64,000 nucleotides of DNA from NCBI RefSeq assembly GCF_025860405.1, contig NZ_CP063785.1:6387390-6451389 (forward strand), in the 5' to 3' direction. A model generated the notes under the pieces. That model was not told where the DNA came from. It was given only the letters and a program-made list of their open reading frames with translations, and searched no databases. The number at the start of each line of letters is the position of its first letter. The first letter of the stretch is position 1. The position numbers were made by a program, and so were the translations under genes. This stretch comes from Tolypothrix sp. PCC 7712 (GTDB taxonomy: Bacteria > Cyanobacteriota > Cyanobacteriia > Cyanobacteriales > Nostocaceae). Shown one piece after another: positions 34,243 through 42,742 of the stretch.

Positions 34243-34887
34243 CTATTCAGTCCAGGCAGATAATCCCAGCTGCTTTTGCGTTTGTTGATCACTCACAGAG
34301 TAAACTGTCTCCCGTGGCGTAATCAATTGGGCACAGTCAGAATTAATGTTTTGCCGCTGTTGTTGGACAAAATCAGAGATATCTTCAATATGCAAGATCC
34401 AATCTTTGGCATAATTAGCTAAGAATTTTCCGCGTAGCCCTATCTGAATAGCACGCCGTTCTAATTTAGCACCAGATGGGTGATGATCTGGGTCCCATTG
34501 TAATCTTACTTGTGATTCTTTTAGCGCTGCTTTCCAAGTAGTTTCACTGGGATATAATTCGGGCATAAAAGTGGAATGCACTGCAACTGACAACATTTCT
34601 TCAAAAGACCAACGTTGAATCCAAATAGCTAATACTACTCCTTGCTCAGTTTTTATACCCCATCCGGAACGATACATCATCCATAAAAAATTAGGTTTGA
34701 TCCAACTCATGCGGTCAAAACTAAAGTCGCCACCAAAATAACCATGAGTGGCGGCGAAATGACCAATAGCCGGACGATATGCTTGGTACACAACAATTGA
34801 TTGGTCGTCATATTGGGCTAGAATGTGACGACCAGTTTGAGGCCAGCAACTTACTTGATTTAGATAAGGTTCTGTTATCAGCCGCAT
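34243..34887 (-). CDS. DUF4291 family protein
   Basis: A 214-residue soluble protein. It matches the DUF4291 pattern: YDDQSIVVYQAYRPAIGHFA near residue 26, then FDRMSWIKPNFLWMMYRSGW near residue 57, VRLQWDPDHHP near residue 127 and RAIQIGLRG. The function is unknown in general; the conserved Trp/Arg-rich core hints at a nucleotide- or sugar-type ligand, but nothing is proven. It sits between sqdB and sqdX on the same strand, 6 bp before sqdX, so it is probably translated from the same message; this placement may be chance. Confidence 0.85.
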   Translation of the reverse strand: MRLITEPYLNQVSCWPQTGRHILAQYDDQSIVVYQAYRPAIGHFAATHGYFGGDFSFDRMSWIKPNFLWMMYRSGWGIKTEQGVVLAIWIQRWSFEEMLSVAVHSTFMPELYPSETTWKAALKESQVRLQWDPDHHPSGAKLERRAIQIGLRGKFLANYAKDWILHIEDISDFVQQQRQNINSDCAQLITPRETVYSVSDQQTQKQLGLSAWTE

Positions 34888-34891
34888 AAAT

Positions 34892-35045
34892 AATTCGTAA
34901 TTCGTAATTCGTAATTCGTAATTGAACAGTGTCTAAATTGAACATGGGCATGGCGCATGGTGAGACAGCGCTGCAGGAGGGTTTCCCTCCGCAGGCGACT
35001 GCGCTCGCGTAGCGTATCCGAAGGATTCACCCGAAGGGCCCATGA
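34892..35045. repeat. AATTCGT heptamer array and GC-rich dispersed repeat
   Basis: At 34892-34924, more than four AATTCGT units stand in tandem. At about 34960-35040 follows a GC-rich, hairpin-rich dispersed repeat (AGGAGGGTTTCCCTCC, GCGCTCGCGTAGCGTATCCG, TTCACCCGAAGGGCCCATGA). Relatives of the latter appear near 6960, 16381, 50140 and 52370. Confidence 0.65.
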
Positions 35046-35129
35046 GGCATAGGAAAGACGGATTTTCATGCCCCATACCCAATAAGAGTAACTACGAATT
35101 ACGACTTAGAAATTACGAATTACTTAAGC

Positions 35130-36284
35130 CTATTTTCTATGCCAAGAGACTTTAGGCAAAATTTGCTTTTGATCGACTCGGGTTTGATATTTGATGGCAA
35201 AGTTTAATAGAGAATCGAGGAGAGAATCAGAGAGATAGTGAGGTTGTAAGCCTAAATCCAACAGCTTAGTGTTTTTAGCGTTGAAATAATGCTCTTCTTT
35301 CTCAACTCTGGGATTATCTAGATGATTAATATCCACATTGATTCCCATAGCATTGCCGGCTTTCTTCACCATGATTGCCAAATCACCAACGCTAAATTGT
35401 TCAGTGAATTGGTTGAAGACACGGAATTCGCCAGCTTGAGCAGGATTAGCGATCGCTAATTCTACACACCTCACTGTATCCCGAATATCCAAAAAGCCGC
35501 GTGTTTGTCCGCCTTTACCGTAAACAGTCAGAGGATGACCGATAGCTGCTTGAATGCAGAAGCGGTTGAGTGCTGTACCAAACACGCCATCATAATCCAG
35601 GCGGTTGATCAACATTTCATCCATTCCCGTTTCTTCAGTTAAAACGCCATAAACCACACCTTGATTCAAGTCTGTAGCGCGCAGTCCCCAAATCCGACAA
35701 GCAAAATGGATATTGTGACTATCATGCACTTTGCTGAGGTGATACATTGAACCTGGCTGTTTGGGATAAGGCAATGTATCTTTGCGACCATTATGTTCAA
35801 TGGTGATATAGCCTTCTTCAATGTCGATGTTGGGAGTACCATATTCACCCATTGTCCCTAACTTCACAAGATGACAATCAGGAAAATCTTCCCGCATCGC
35901 ATAGAGCAAATTCAAAGTGCCCACTACATTGTTGACCTGAGTCACAACTGCGTGTTCACGGTCAATCATAGAAAATGGAGCCGAACGCTGTTCCCCAAAA
36001 TGGACTATAGCGCTGGGTTGGAATTTGTGCAGCGCTTTATGGAGGAATTCATAGTTAGTGATATCGCCAACAAACAAGTCTATGGATTTACCAGTTAAAT
36101 CGTACCAGCGCTGGAGACGTTGCTGAATTGGCGCGATCGGAGTAAGAGTTTCGACACCAAGCTCGTTATCCCAGTGCCGCCGCACTAAACTATCTAAAAT
36201 CCCAACTTCGTAACCTTGATTTGAAAGGTAAAGAGCAGTTGCCCAACCACAATACCCATCGCCACCAATAACCAGGACTTTCAT
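35130..36284 (-). CDS. sqdB: UDP-sulfoquinovose synthase
   Basis: Converts UDP-glucose and sulfite to UDP-sulfoquinovose, the head-group donor for sulfolipid. A short-chain dehydrogenase/reductase fold of 384 residues with NAD-binding GGDGYCGWATA at the N-terminus. The catalytic Thr lies in KLGTMGEYG and the Tyr-x3-Lys pair in MYHLSKVHDSHN. RRHWDNELG and GGQTRGFLDIRDTVRC are family landmarks. The start at 36284 gives the usual N-terminus. It lies upstream of DUF4291 and sqdX on the same strand, separated by a 240-bp repeat-filled gap. Confidence 0.97.
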   Translation of the reverse strand: MKVLVIGGDGYCGWATALYLSNQGYEVGILDSLVRRHWDNELGVETLTPIAPIQQRLQRWYDLTGKSIDLFVGDITNYEFLHKALHKFQPSAIVHFGEQRSAPFSMIDREHAVVTQVNNVVGTLNLLYAMREDFPDCHLVKLGTMGEYGTPNIDIEEGYITIEHNGRKDTLPYPKQPGSMYHLSKVHDSHNIHFACRIWGLRATDLNQGVVYGVLTEETGMDEMLINRLDYDGVFGTALNRFCIQAAIGHPLTVYGKGGQTRGFLDIRDTVRCVELAIANPAQAGEFRVFNQFTEQFSVGDLAIMVKKAGNAMGINVDINHLDNPRVEKEEHYFNAKNTKLLDLGLQPHYLSDSLLDSLLNFAIKYQTRVDQKQILPKVSWHRK

Positions 36285-36368
36285 TTTTACCTGTTTTCAC
36301 TCGCTGTAAGCTAAATCTACCAGGTTTGTGTCACGTCTCAACTACCTAAAGGGTGAAAATTGGGGATT

Positions 36369-36538
36369 GGGGGATGAGGGGGATGAGGGGGATGAGGGGG
36401 ATGAGGGGGATGAGGAAGCAGGGGGAGAAATAACAGCCCAATTACCAATTACCGATTACCCAATGCCCAATGCCCAATGCCCAATGCCCAATGCCCAATG
36501 CCCCATGCCCCATGCCCAATGCCCAATGCCCCATGCCC
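36369..36538. repeat. two tandem arrays: GGGGGATGA and CAATGCC
   Basis: Five units of the 9-mer GGGGGATGA (36369-36416) are followed by about eleven units of the 7-mer CAATGCC/CCATGCC (36461-36538). The second array ends directly at the stop of the lipoprotein-like gene at 36540. An open frame across these arrays is an artefact of the repeats. Confidence 0.85.
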
Positions 36539-36539
36539 A

Positions 36540-37073
36540 TCATTGCTTTGGCACTTTGTATTGCTGGGCTATGTAGTAAAACAAGTGGTAGTAATCAGTA
36601 AAATCTTGGCTTTGGCTTTGTCCTCGCCAGTAGTATTTAATTTGACCTTGAGTGATGGTTAGGGTCATGGAACTTTCTTTTTGACCTACTTCCACAACTA
36701 AAACCCCAGATATTCCTTGAGCATTTTGAAAATTGGGATTGACTGTGATTTTGGCGTTTTGGTCTGGATTCAAAGATGCTGGTAGCTGATTACCTGCCCA
36801 AGACCGAATTTTTACTGATTCATCTTGCGGGGAAACAAAGACTATTCCATCATTATTTTCTGGTGGTGGTAAAGCATTCCAGTTGCTAGGGTAGGGAAAC
36901 TCAAAGTTATAACGTGTATTGATATAAGTTTTCCAAGTTAAATTAGAGGCATTAAAGCCTGGTGCTGTACACCCCCACAGCATCATAAATAAAGCGATCG
37001 CTCTGCCGAAGCCGTGGACGTTAAGATAAATGTTGCGCCCCAAACTACAGGCTTTAACCGTAGCAGTAGACAT
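36540..37073 (-). CDS. putative lipoprotein, function unknown
   Basis: About 177 residues. A hydrophobic segment (AIALFMMLWGCTAPG) ends in an LWGC lipobox near residue 35, so the protein is probably exported and lipid-modified. The mature part starts with TWKTYINTRYNFEFPYPSNW, a pattern seen in small PsbP-like or DUF-type cyanobacterial lipoproteins, but I do not assign it. The ATG at 37073 is preceded by AGGTG; a GTG three codons upstream is also in frame. The N-terminal region is unusually long before the hydrophobic part. It contains VHGFGRAIAL, encoded by a stretch resembling the dispersed GC-rich repeats, so the signal region may have been reshaped by a repeat. Confidence 0.6.
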   Translation of the reverse strand: MSTATVKACSLGRNIYLNVHGFGRAIALFMMLWGCTAPGFNASNLTWKTYINTRYNFEFPYPSNWNALPPPENNDGIVFVSPQDESVKIRSWAGNQLPASLNPDQNAKITVNPNFQNAQGISGVLVVEVGQKESSMTLTITQGQIKYYWRGQSQSQDFTDYYHLFYYIAQQYKVPKQ

Positions 37074-37469
37074 TAATTGCACCTAATAACTAATTTCTCG
37101 GAAATTTGGTTTTAGTTTATACCCAAAAGCCATTTTTAGCACCTTGATTTTCCCCGAGAACGAAAATAGAGTTAACTATTCCCTATTCCCTAGTGAGAAA
37201 CGGGTCTTTTGTCCGCTAATGGCGAGGCTAATTTTTGGGAATTTTCGGGGAATTAAAAAATAGAATTATTAGCAATAAATAGCAATAATCATCATTGTAA
37301 AGATTGGCAAGTCAAGGAGTTGAATTTTTGACTTATGCAGTCACCTAATTGTTGATACCGTAATTAATTGTCTAATTAGACGATTACGAGGAATTTAAGC
37401 AATAGTTTACTATCCGCTAAATCTTGCTTAAATGTATTATGACTATTGACCATTGTTAAATCTTGACTT
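37074..37469. other. divergent intergenic region, no gene seen
   Basis: AT-rich DNA between the lipoprotein gene and the transporter gene. It includes a short CCCTATTCCCTA stretch at about 37180. No clear promoter or RNA gene could be recognised. Confidence 0.45.
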
Positions 37470-38414
37470 ATGAAAGTAGGCTACACAAATAAGTCAATGA
37501 TTATGACAATAGATTACTTAAAAAAGTCTGCTTTTGGTTTTAAAGGTCTGCTGTATGCATTGTTAGCTATTTTGATTTGGGCAACAATTGGTGTGACATT
37601 CAAATTAACTGTGCCACATCTCGATAGTTTTACCACAACGCTATATGTGACTTTCTTGTCAACTTGCGTTCTTGGTATTAACATTGTCAGGCAGAAAAAA
37701 TTGCTAATTCTGCAAAAGGAATGGAAAAAGCAGCAGTTTTTCTTCGTAATTGCTGGAATTATGGGTATGGGTATTCAGCAAATCTGCGGCTTGAAAGGCT
37801 ATCAACTTCTGCCAGCTTCCCAGGTGGTTGTCATGTTTTATATCTATCCATTGCTGATGACATTCTTTGGAGCCTTGTGGTTTCATGAAAAGTTATCTCG
37901 CAAATCAGTCTTACTGCTGATAACAGGTTGTGTGGGAGTGTATTTGTTGATTGCCAAAAACCAAATATTGGCGATTCAATTAAATCTTGGTACTGCTGCA
38001 ACATTAGCAGCAGCAGCAACTTGGGCTTTGTTTTGTGTGTTGATCAAGCACAAAAATTTTGATCCAGATGCAGGAATGTTTTTGTTTAACTTATTTGGCT
38101 TGTTGTTTTTACTCGGTTTAGTACCAGCATTTGGCTTGACATTGACATTAACCTCTACTCAATGGCTAGGGATTATCTATTTAGCGGTATTTCCGAATAC
38201 GATTGCTTCTTTACTGTGGAATCAAGCATTGCATCTAAATTCAACACAAATATGTTCAATGATTGCATTACTAACTCCGCTGTTTTCACTAATGTTTAAT
38301 GTGTCAATTCTCCATGAATCAATTATGCCAATACAATTAATTGGATTTATAATTTTAGTTGGCTCAGTTATTCTAAATCTTGGTAGTTGTTTAAAATTTA
38401 AATCTAGCTATTAG
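37470..38414 (+). CDS. DMT superfamily (EamA) transporter
   Basis: An integral membrane protein of 314 residues with about ten helices arranged as two EamA repeats (first half FKGLLYALLAILIWATIGVT, second half LNLGTAATLAAAATWALFCV). EamA proteins export amino acids or other metabolites, or act as drug/metabolite exchangers; the substrate cannot be told. The first ATG at 37470 gives about 25 residues before the first helix; ATGs at 37497 and 37503 are also possible and no ribosome-binding site decides. A clear terminator follows at 38461-38481. Confidence 0.88.
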   Translation: MKVGYTNKSMIMTIDYLKKSAFGFKGLLYALLAILIWATIGVTFKLTVPHLDSFTTTLYVTFLSTCVLGINIVRQKKLLILQKEWKKQQFFFVIAGIMGMGIQQICGLKGYQLLPASQVVVMFYIYPLLMTFFGALWFHEKLSRKSVLLLITGCVGVYLLIAKNQILAIQLNLGTAATLAAAATWALFCVLIKHKNFDPDAGMFLFNLFGLLFLLGLVPAFGLTLTLTSTQWLGIIYLAVFPNTIASLLWNQALHLNSTQICSMIALLTPLFSLMFNVSILHESIMPIQLIGFIILVGSVILNLGSCLKFKSSY

Positions 38415-38460
38415 TTAAGTACTAAAGTTTAAAATTGCAATTATTATTTTATAGATTGAT

Positions 38461-38481
38461 GAGGCAAGGTAACCTTGCCTC
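38461..38481 (+). terminator. rho-independent terminator of the EamA gene
   Basis: GAGGCAAGG, loop TAA, CCTTGCCTC, followed by TTATTTT. The 9-bp perfect stem lies 46 bp beyond the transporter stop. Confidence 0.85.
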
Positions 38482-38512
38482 TTATTTTGGAGTCAATTCA
38501 AATTAAGTATGG

Positions 38513-38607
38513 AGGTTTTGGTTATCTAAAAATGCAATCAATTAAATAAGATGTCAATTATTTAAATATCAAGGTTTTGGTTCTCTAAAATGCAATCAAT
38601 TAAATAA
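38513..38607. repeat. direct repeat of about 36 bp
   Basis: AGGTTTTGGTTATCTAAAAA plus TGCAATCAATTAAATAA (38513-38549) recurs with two small differences at 38572-38607. The two copies are 59 bp apart, between the transporter terminator and the lysozyme gene. Confidence 0.8.
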
Positions 38608-38647
38608 ATGAAGACATAACAACGCTGAATTCACTTTTGGTAAGCAA

Positions 38648-39442
38648 TCAAATCCAAAGTAAAGAGAGCCAAGTTTTAATCCCGACAATTCCATCTGCTT
38701 GTAGACCTTTAGATGATTGAAAACTAATGACAGCATCTTTAACAGCCGATGAAAATTTGCCATCAATAGCACCTGTATACAAACCAATGGCTGTTAATTG
38801 TTGTTGTAGGTTTTTGACCCTTAAACCGGAATCACCAGGTTGCAAATCCTTAAATCGATTCAAATCAGCTTTACCACTTACGCCTGGTACACCAGAGACA
38901 TCTTCTCTAAATTGATGAATTAAATATTCTCCTTGCCAAGTAGTAGGAACTGTTGGCTGGGGTTGATCGTAGTGGGCAATCCAGAGTTGGTATTCAGCAA
39001 AACCAGTGGGGTTACCAAGCCCTTCCCAGAAACCTGGGTAAGTATAAATAATTGGTTTTATTGGTTTTCCTGTTTGTTGTAGAAGCGCTTTCTCAACTAC
39101 TACTAACCACTGCTTTGCGGCATTAATGATCAATTTTGGATCGTTGACATTATCAGTGACTTCTATATCTAAAACTGGTGGTAAGTCTCCAGGTTCCAAT
39201 TTGCCAATTGTTTTTAAGAACTCTTGAGCTTGTACAACTGGATCGGAAGTACGTGGGTGAAAAAAATGATAAGCCCCACGAATAATTCCCGCCGCCTTCA
39301 TAGTTGGCCAGTGACGAGCAAAAGTGGGATCTTTCACCGAAGCGCCTTCTGTAGCTTTTACAAAAGCGAAGGTTTTACCAGAGTTTTTCACTGCTGTCCA
39401 ATCTACTCTGCCATCTTGACCTGCAACATCAATACCTTGCAT
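38648..39442 (-). CDS. GH25 lysozyme with C-terminal peptidoglycan-binding domain
   Basis: Cuts the glycan chains of peptidoglycan. The GH25 (Chalaropsis-type) catalytic domain covers residues 1-195: it opens with MQGIDVAGQDGRVDWTAVK (catalytic-barrel Asp5) and carries the family's acidic DxE motif in PPVLDIEVTD near residue 94, then LWIAHYDQP and YLIHQF. A peptidoglycan-binding type 1 domain fills residues 200-264 (LQPGDSGLRVKNLQQQLTAI, DGKFSSAVKDAVISFQ). There is no signal peptide, so release would need lysis, a holin or another route; such enzymes are found in phages and as secreted effectors. No phage genes are nearby. Confidence 0.9.
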   Translation of the reverse strand: MQGIDVAGQDGRVDWTAVKNSGKTFAFVKATEGASVKDPTFARHWPTMKAAGIIRGAYHFFHPRTSDPVVQAQEFLKTIGKLEPGDLPPVLDIEVTDNVNDPKLIINAAKQWLVVVEKALLQQTGKPIKPIIYTYPGFWEGLGNPTGFAEYQLWIAHYDQPQPTVPTTWQGEYLIHQFREDVSGVPGVSGKADLNRFKDLQPGDSGLRVKNLQQQLTAIGLYTGAIDGKFSSAVKDAVISFQSSKGLQADGIVGIKTWLSLLWI

Positions 39443-39483
39443 AAAAGTTCTCCATTATTTCGGGTATAACCACACTCTAATGA

Positions 39484-39942
39484 TCATTGAATACGGAAAA
39501 TTTCTTGTAAAGCAACAGGAGAATTTTCAGGCGATCGCCTTTCGAGTATGTGTGATTCAAGAACTACAATAAAGAATGTGGTTAAACCTTTCGCTCTACT
39601 TTCAGCAAGAGTCTGAGTCAGAATGGGGATAGTAATGATAAATTTAGTACCTTCGCCTGGTGTAGAATTTACAGACAAAATACCATTGTGTTTTTCTACA
39701 ATAATCTGACGTGCGATCGCTAGTCCCAAACCTGTACCTTTACCCACAGCTTTAGTAGTAAATAAGTGGTCAAATATTTTGGCTTTGACTTGTTCGCTCA
39801 TCCCCATCCCATGATCAGCAATAGCTATGATGACAGTGAAATAATCTGGATGCTGAAAATCAAAAAAGCGATCGCATGAGTCCAATAAGTCAAGATGTCG
39901 GGAATCCTCCAATCGTTCGATAAAATAGAAAAACATCACCAT
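39484..39942 (-). pseudogene. truncated histidine kinase (ATPase domain only)
   Basis: The central part is the C-terminal half of a histidine-kinase ATPase domain: IAIADHGMGMSEQVKAKIFD, LFTTKAVGKGTGLGLAIARQ and GEGTKFIITIPI. The phosphoacceptor His domain and the N-box are missing. The first 30 residues (FFYFIERLEDSRHLDLLDSC) and the last 40 do not fit the family and look like shifted or run-on sequence. Only about 90 bp separate it from the carotenoid oxygenase gene, leaving no room for the rest. It is best read as a relic of a kinase like the one at 44440-49890. Confidence 0.75.
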
Positions 39943-40048
39943 CCCTCTGTTAGTTAAACAGCAAGCATTTTATACACCGATAAATAAAGAGATGTAATGT
40001 AAAGGCAATTCTAGCGATCGCCTTTGAATTGTGAAAGCGAGTTTTATT

Positions 40049-41482
40049 ATGCAGACAATAGACAAAAAGTCAACAAAAAGAGCTTGGGCAAATGCGATCG
40101 CCCAACCTGGGGTAGAATTTCCGCGTACCGAATTACCGATTCTGGCTGGCAATATCCCTGAAGGCTTACGTGGCACACTTTACCGCAATGGCCCAGCAAG
40201 GCTAGAACGTGGCGGTATGCATATGGGACATTGGTTTGATGGCGATGGGGCAATTTTAGCTGTCAATTTTACCGATGCTGGAGCCACAGGAGTTTATCGC
40301 TATGTGCAAACCGTAGGTTATCAACATGAAGCTGCCGCAGGTAAGCTGCTGTATGGTAACTATGGTATGACTGCACCGGGGCCAATTTGGAATCAATGGC
40401 GCAGACCGATCAAAAATGTTGCTAATACCTCAGTTTTGGCATTACCTGATAAACTTCTGGCTCTTTGGGAAGGCGATAATCCATATAGCCTCGACCTTCA
40501 AACCCTAGAAACTCATGGCTTAGATAATTTAGGCGGATTGGATAAAGGATTGGCTTATTCTGCTCATCCTAAAGTTGATTACCAAACAAAAGAGATTTTT
40601 AATTTTGGTATTAGTCCCGGGCCAAATGGCACACTTAATGTTTTTAAAAGCGATTTTACAGGCAAAATTCTGCAAAAAGCCAAGTTTGCATTAGAAGGTA
40701 CACCCTTAATCCATGATTTTGTCTTAGCAGGGCAGTATCTTGTATTTTTTGCCCCATCTGTGCGGTTAAATATGTGGTCTATCCTACTTGGAACTAGCAC
40801 ATATAGCGATTCTCTCAAATGGCAGCCAGAGGTGGGAACTCAGGTTTTGGTGATTGATCGGGAAAACTTATCTTTGGTAAGTCGCGGACAAACCGAACCT
40901 TGGTATCAGTGGCATTTTGCTAACGGTTATGTGGATGCTAGCGGTACAGTAATTGTTGATATTGCCCGCTATCAAGATTTTCAAACTAACCAATATCTCA
41001 AGGAAGTAGGCTCAGGAGAAACTCACACTGCTGCTAAAAGTACCTTAACGCGAGTTCATCTGCGTCCCGACACAGGTAAAGTGACAGCAATTCAAGAGTT
41101 GGTAGACAGATTTTGTGAATTTCCGAGTGTACCGCAGCAAAATGTCGGACAAGCTTCGCGCTACACCTATATGTCTTCATTCCGCCCAGAATCAGATATT
41201 AGCCGAGAAATATTAAATGCGATCGCTCGTTTCGATCATCAAACAGAAACCTTCACCGAAGCGGATTTAGGCGAAAATCGCTATTGTTCTGAACCGATTC
41301 ACGTTCAAGATGCTCAAAATCAAGCACAAAGCTGGCTCTTAACCGTTGTTTATGATGGTAATAGCCATAGTAGCGAAGTTTGGGTATTTGATAGCGATCG
41401 CCTAAATGAAACGCCTGTGTGCAAACTTGGATTACCTAGTGTTATTCCTCCAGGTTTTCACGGTACTTGGAAGCAAGAGTGA
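40049..41482 (+). CDS. carotenoid oxygenase (RPE65/CCD family)
   Basis: Iron(II) dioxygenase that cleaves carotenoids or apocarotenoids at a double bond. The seven-bladed propeller family is recognised by LRGTLYRNGPARLERGGMHM near residue 40 and by the four iron-binding His: SAHPKVDY, IHDFVLAG, WHFANGY and the C-terminal PGFHGTW. About 477 residues, close to the bacterial apocarotenoid cleavage enzymes; which substrate and bond it uses cannot be told. A GTG at 40031 is in frame upstream; I chose ATG 40049 (MQTIDKKSTKRAW), though neither has a strong ribosome-binding site. It stands alone, divergent from the kinase relic. Confidence 0.92.
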   Translation: MQTIDKKSTKRAWANAIAQPGVEFPRTELPILAGNIPEGLRGTLYRNGPARLERGGMHMGHWFDGDGAILAVNFTDAGATGVYRYVQTVGYQHEAAAGKLLYGNYGMTAPGPIWNQWRRPIKNVANTSVLALPDKLLALWEGDNPYSLDLQTLETHGLDNLGGLDKGLAYSAHPKVDYQTKEIFNFGISPGPNGTLNVFKSDFTGKILQKAKFALEGTPLIHDFVLAGQYLVFFAPSVRLNMWSILLGTSTYSDSLKWQPEVGTQVLVIDRENLSLVSRGQTEPWYQWHFANGYVDASGTVIVDIARYQDFQTNQYLKEVGSGETHTAAKSTLTRVHLRPDTGKVTAIQELVDRFCEFPSVPQQNVGQASRYTYMSSFRPESDISREILNAIARFDHQTETFTEADLGENRYCSEPIHVQDAQNQAQSWLLTVVYDGNSHSSEVWVFDSDRLNETPVCKLGLPSVIPPGFHGTWKQE

Positions 41483-41523
41483 ATGTTGGGGATTGGGGAT
41501 TGAGTAATAGGTAATAGTTAACG

Positions 41524-41553
41524 TAGGATGCGTTACGCTATCGCTAACGCATC
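41524..41553. repeat. short palindromic dispersed repeat (GCGTTACGC type)
   Basis: GGATGCGTTACGC and GCTAACGCATCC face each other around TATC. Near-identical copies occur at 54613-54643 and, weaker, at 12233-12258. Confidence 0.75.
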
Positions 41554-41596
41554 CGTCCCAATGCTAATTTTCTCTTTTTTATGTGGACGAAAGACT

Positions 41597-42664
41597 TTAT
41601 AATTGTGCATCAACTAGCTGTTGTGATGCTTGATTCAATTGCTCAATCATACTTTGCTGCTCGGCAGTTTCTAAAGCACTAAAAATACTTGCATACTCTT
41701 CTTGGAAACTTTCTAAAACATCTATCATTAATAATTCCACTAATTGTTGACGCTGTTTTATATTGTTAACATCAACTCTGCCAAATTTAGAAATAACATT
41801 GTTTAATCTCGTAGGTGTAACCAAAGCCAGCATTTCTTGGCTTAATTCTTCTTCAAGACTTATCTGGTGTTGTAGTATGGGCTGTTGTTTTACAGTCCAT
41901 TTTTGTGCTTGGTGAAATCGGCTATCTTCAGCAAACTCCGGGATTTTATGCTTAATAATCGGACGGATTTTTTGTTTAGCAGTCTCCACATCAATAGAAT
42001 GCAGAGGTTTAATTACAACTCCTTCAGCTTTATTAAGAAAAGGTAATTTAGGTAAACCTAAAATTGCTGGAATTGTAGATTCAAACTCTATGTTATATGC
42101 TAATGCATCATGATATTTACCAATAAATAACGGCGCAGATGCCATCATGCCAACTTGCTGAAATAGTTTGAGTGCTATTTCATAATCTAAATAGGATTTT
42201 TCTGCCACTTTTCCACCCAGCACCACTACAATATCAAAAGCAGAGTATTCTATTTTTGGTGAATAATAAACACCAGTTTGCACAGCCTGCACATGGCTAA
42301 TAGCGGTTACATCAGGGTGAGGATACTCACCACCAAATAATTCTCCATAGATATATATTTTTTGCAATCGAGTATCAGACTGCAAAATTCTAAACATTTC
42401 TTGCGCCTGAGATTCTAATTTAGCTTGTAAAGATTGATAGCCAAAAAAATCTTCTCCTGGTTGTAAAAACTCCTTTCTTTTGGCAAAGCGTACCTCAAAA
42501 CCATCGGTACATATCCCAAAGTTCGCACCATGAATTTTTTCTGTTACCACCCAATCAGTTTTGTTAAATAAGCGATAATCGGATTCTGTTAAACCCAATT
42601 TATTGAAGTTTTCAGGAATTTTCTCATAACTGAGATAACTCCAGTCTGTGATGTTGCTATCCAC
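41597..42664 (-). CDS. RNA ligase, T4 Rnl2-like
   Basis: ATP-dependent nucleic-acid ligase of the RNA ligase 2 group. All nucleotidyltransferase motifs are visible: motif I EKIHGANFG (adenylated Lys near residue 42), motif III YIYGELFGG, motif IIIa YSAFDIVVV, motif IV EGVVIKP (near residue 215) and motif V IIKHK. T4 Rnl2 itself has EKIHGTNF at motif I. About 110 residues after the core form a helical C-terminal domain. The frame is open to 42754, but the first codons then fall in the palindrome at 42743-42764; I prefer the GTG at 42664 (VDSNITDWSYLSYEKI). It would seal nicks or breaks in RNA. No RNA kinase, RtcB or toxin gene lies next to it. Confidence 0.88.
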   Translation of the reverse strand: MDSNITDWSYLSYEKIPENFNKLGLTESDYRLFNKTDWVVTEKIHGANFGICTDGFEVRFAKRKEFLQPGEDFFGYQSLQAKLESQAQEMFRILQSDTRLQKIYIYGELFGGEYPHPDVTAISHVQAVQTGVYYSPKIEYSAFDIVVVLGGKVAEKSYLDYEIALKLFQQVGMMASAPLFIGKYHDALAYNIEFESTIPAILGLPKLPFLNKAEGVVIKPLHSIDVETAKQKIRPIIKHKIPEFAEDSRFHQAQKWTVKQQPILQHQISLEEELSQEMLALVTPTRLNNVISKFGRVDVNNIKQRQQLVELLMIDVLESFQEEYASIFSALETAEQQSMIEQLNQASQQLVDAQL

Positions 42665-42742
42665 TGTATTAATACATAGTAAAATTACGCTTATAATTTT
42701 TGTATTATAATTGTAGTATAAGAATCTAGCAACAAACAGGTA

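Noticed and set aside
36328..36576. Open frame of 82 codons with GDEGDEGDE and PMPNAQCPMPNAQ repeats
   Set aside because: It is produced by the 9-mer and 7-mer DNA arrays; it has no independent start signal and overlaps the real minus-strand gene end.
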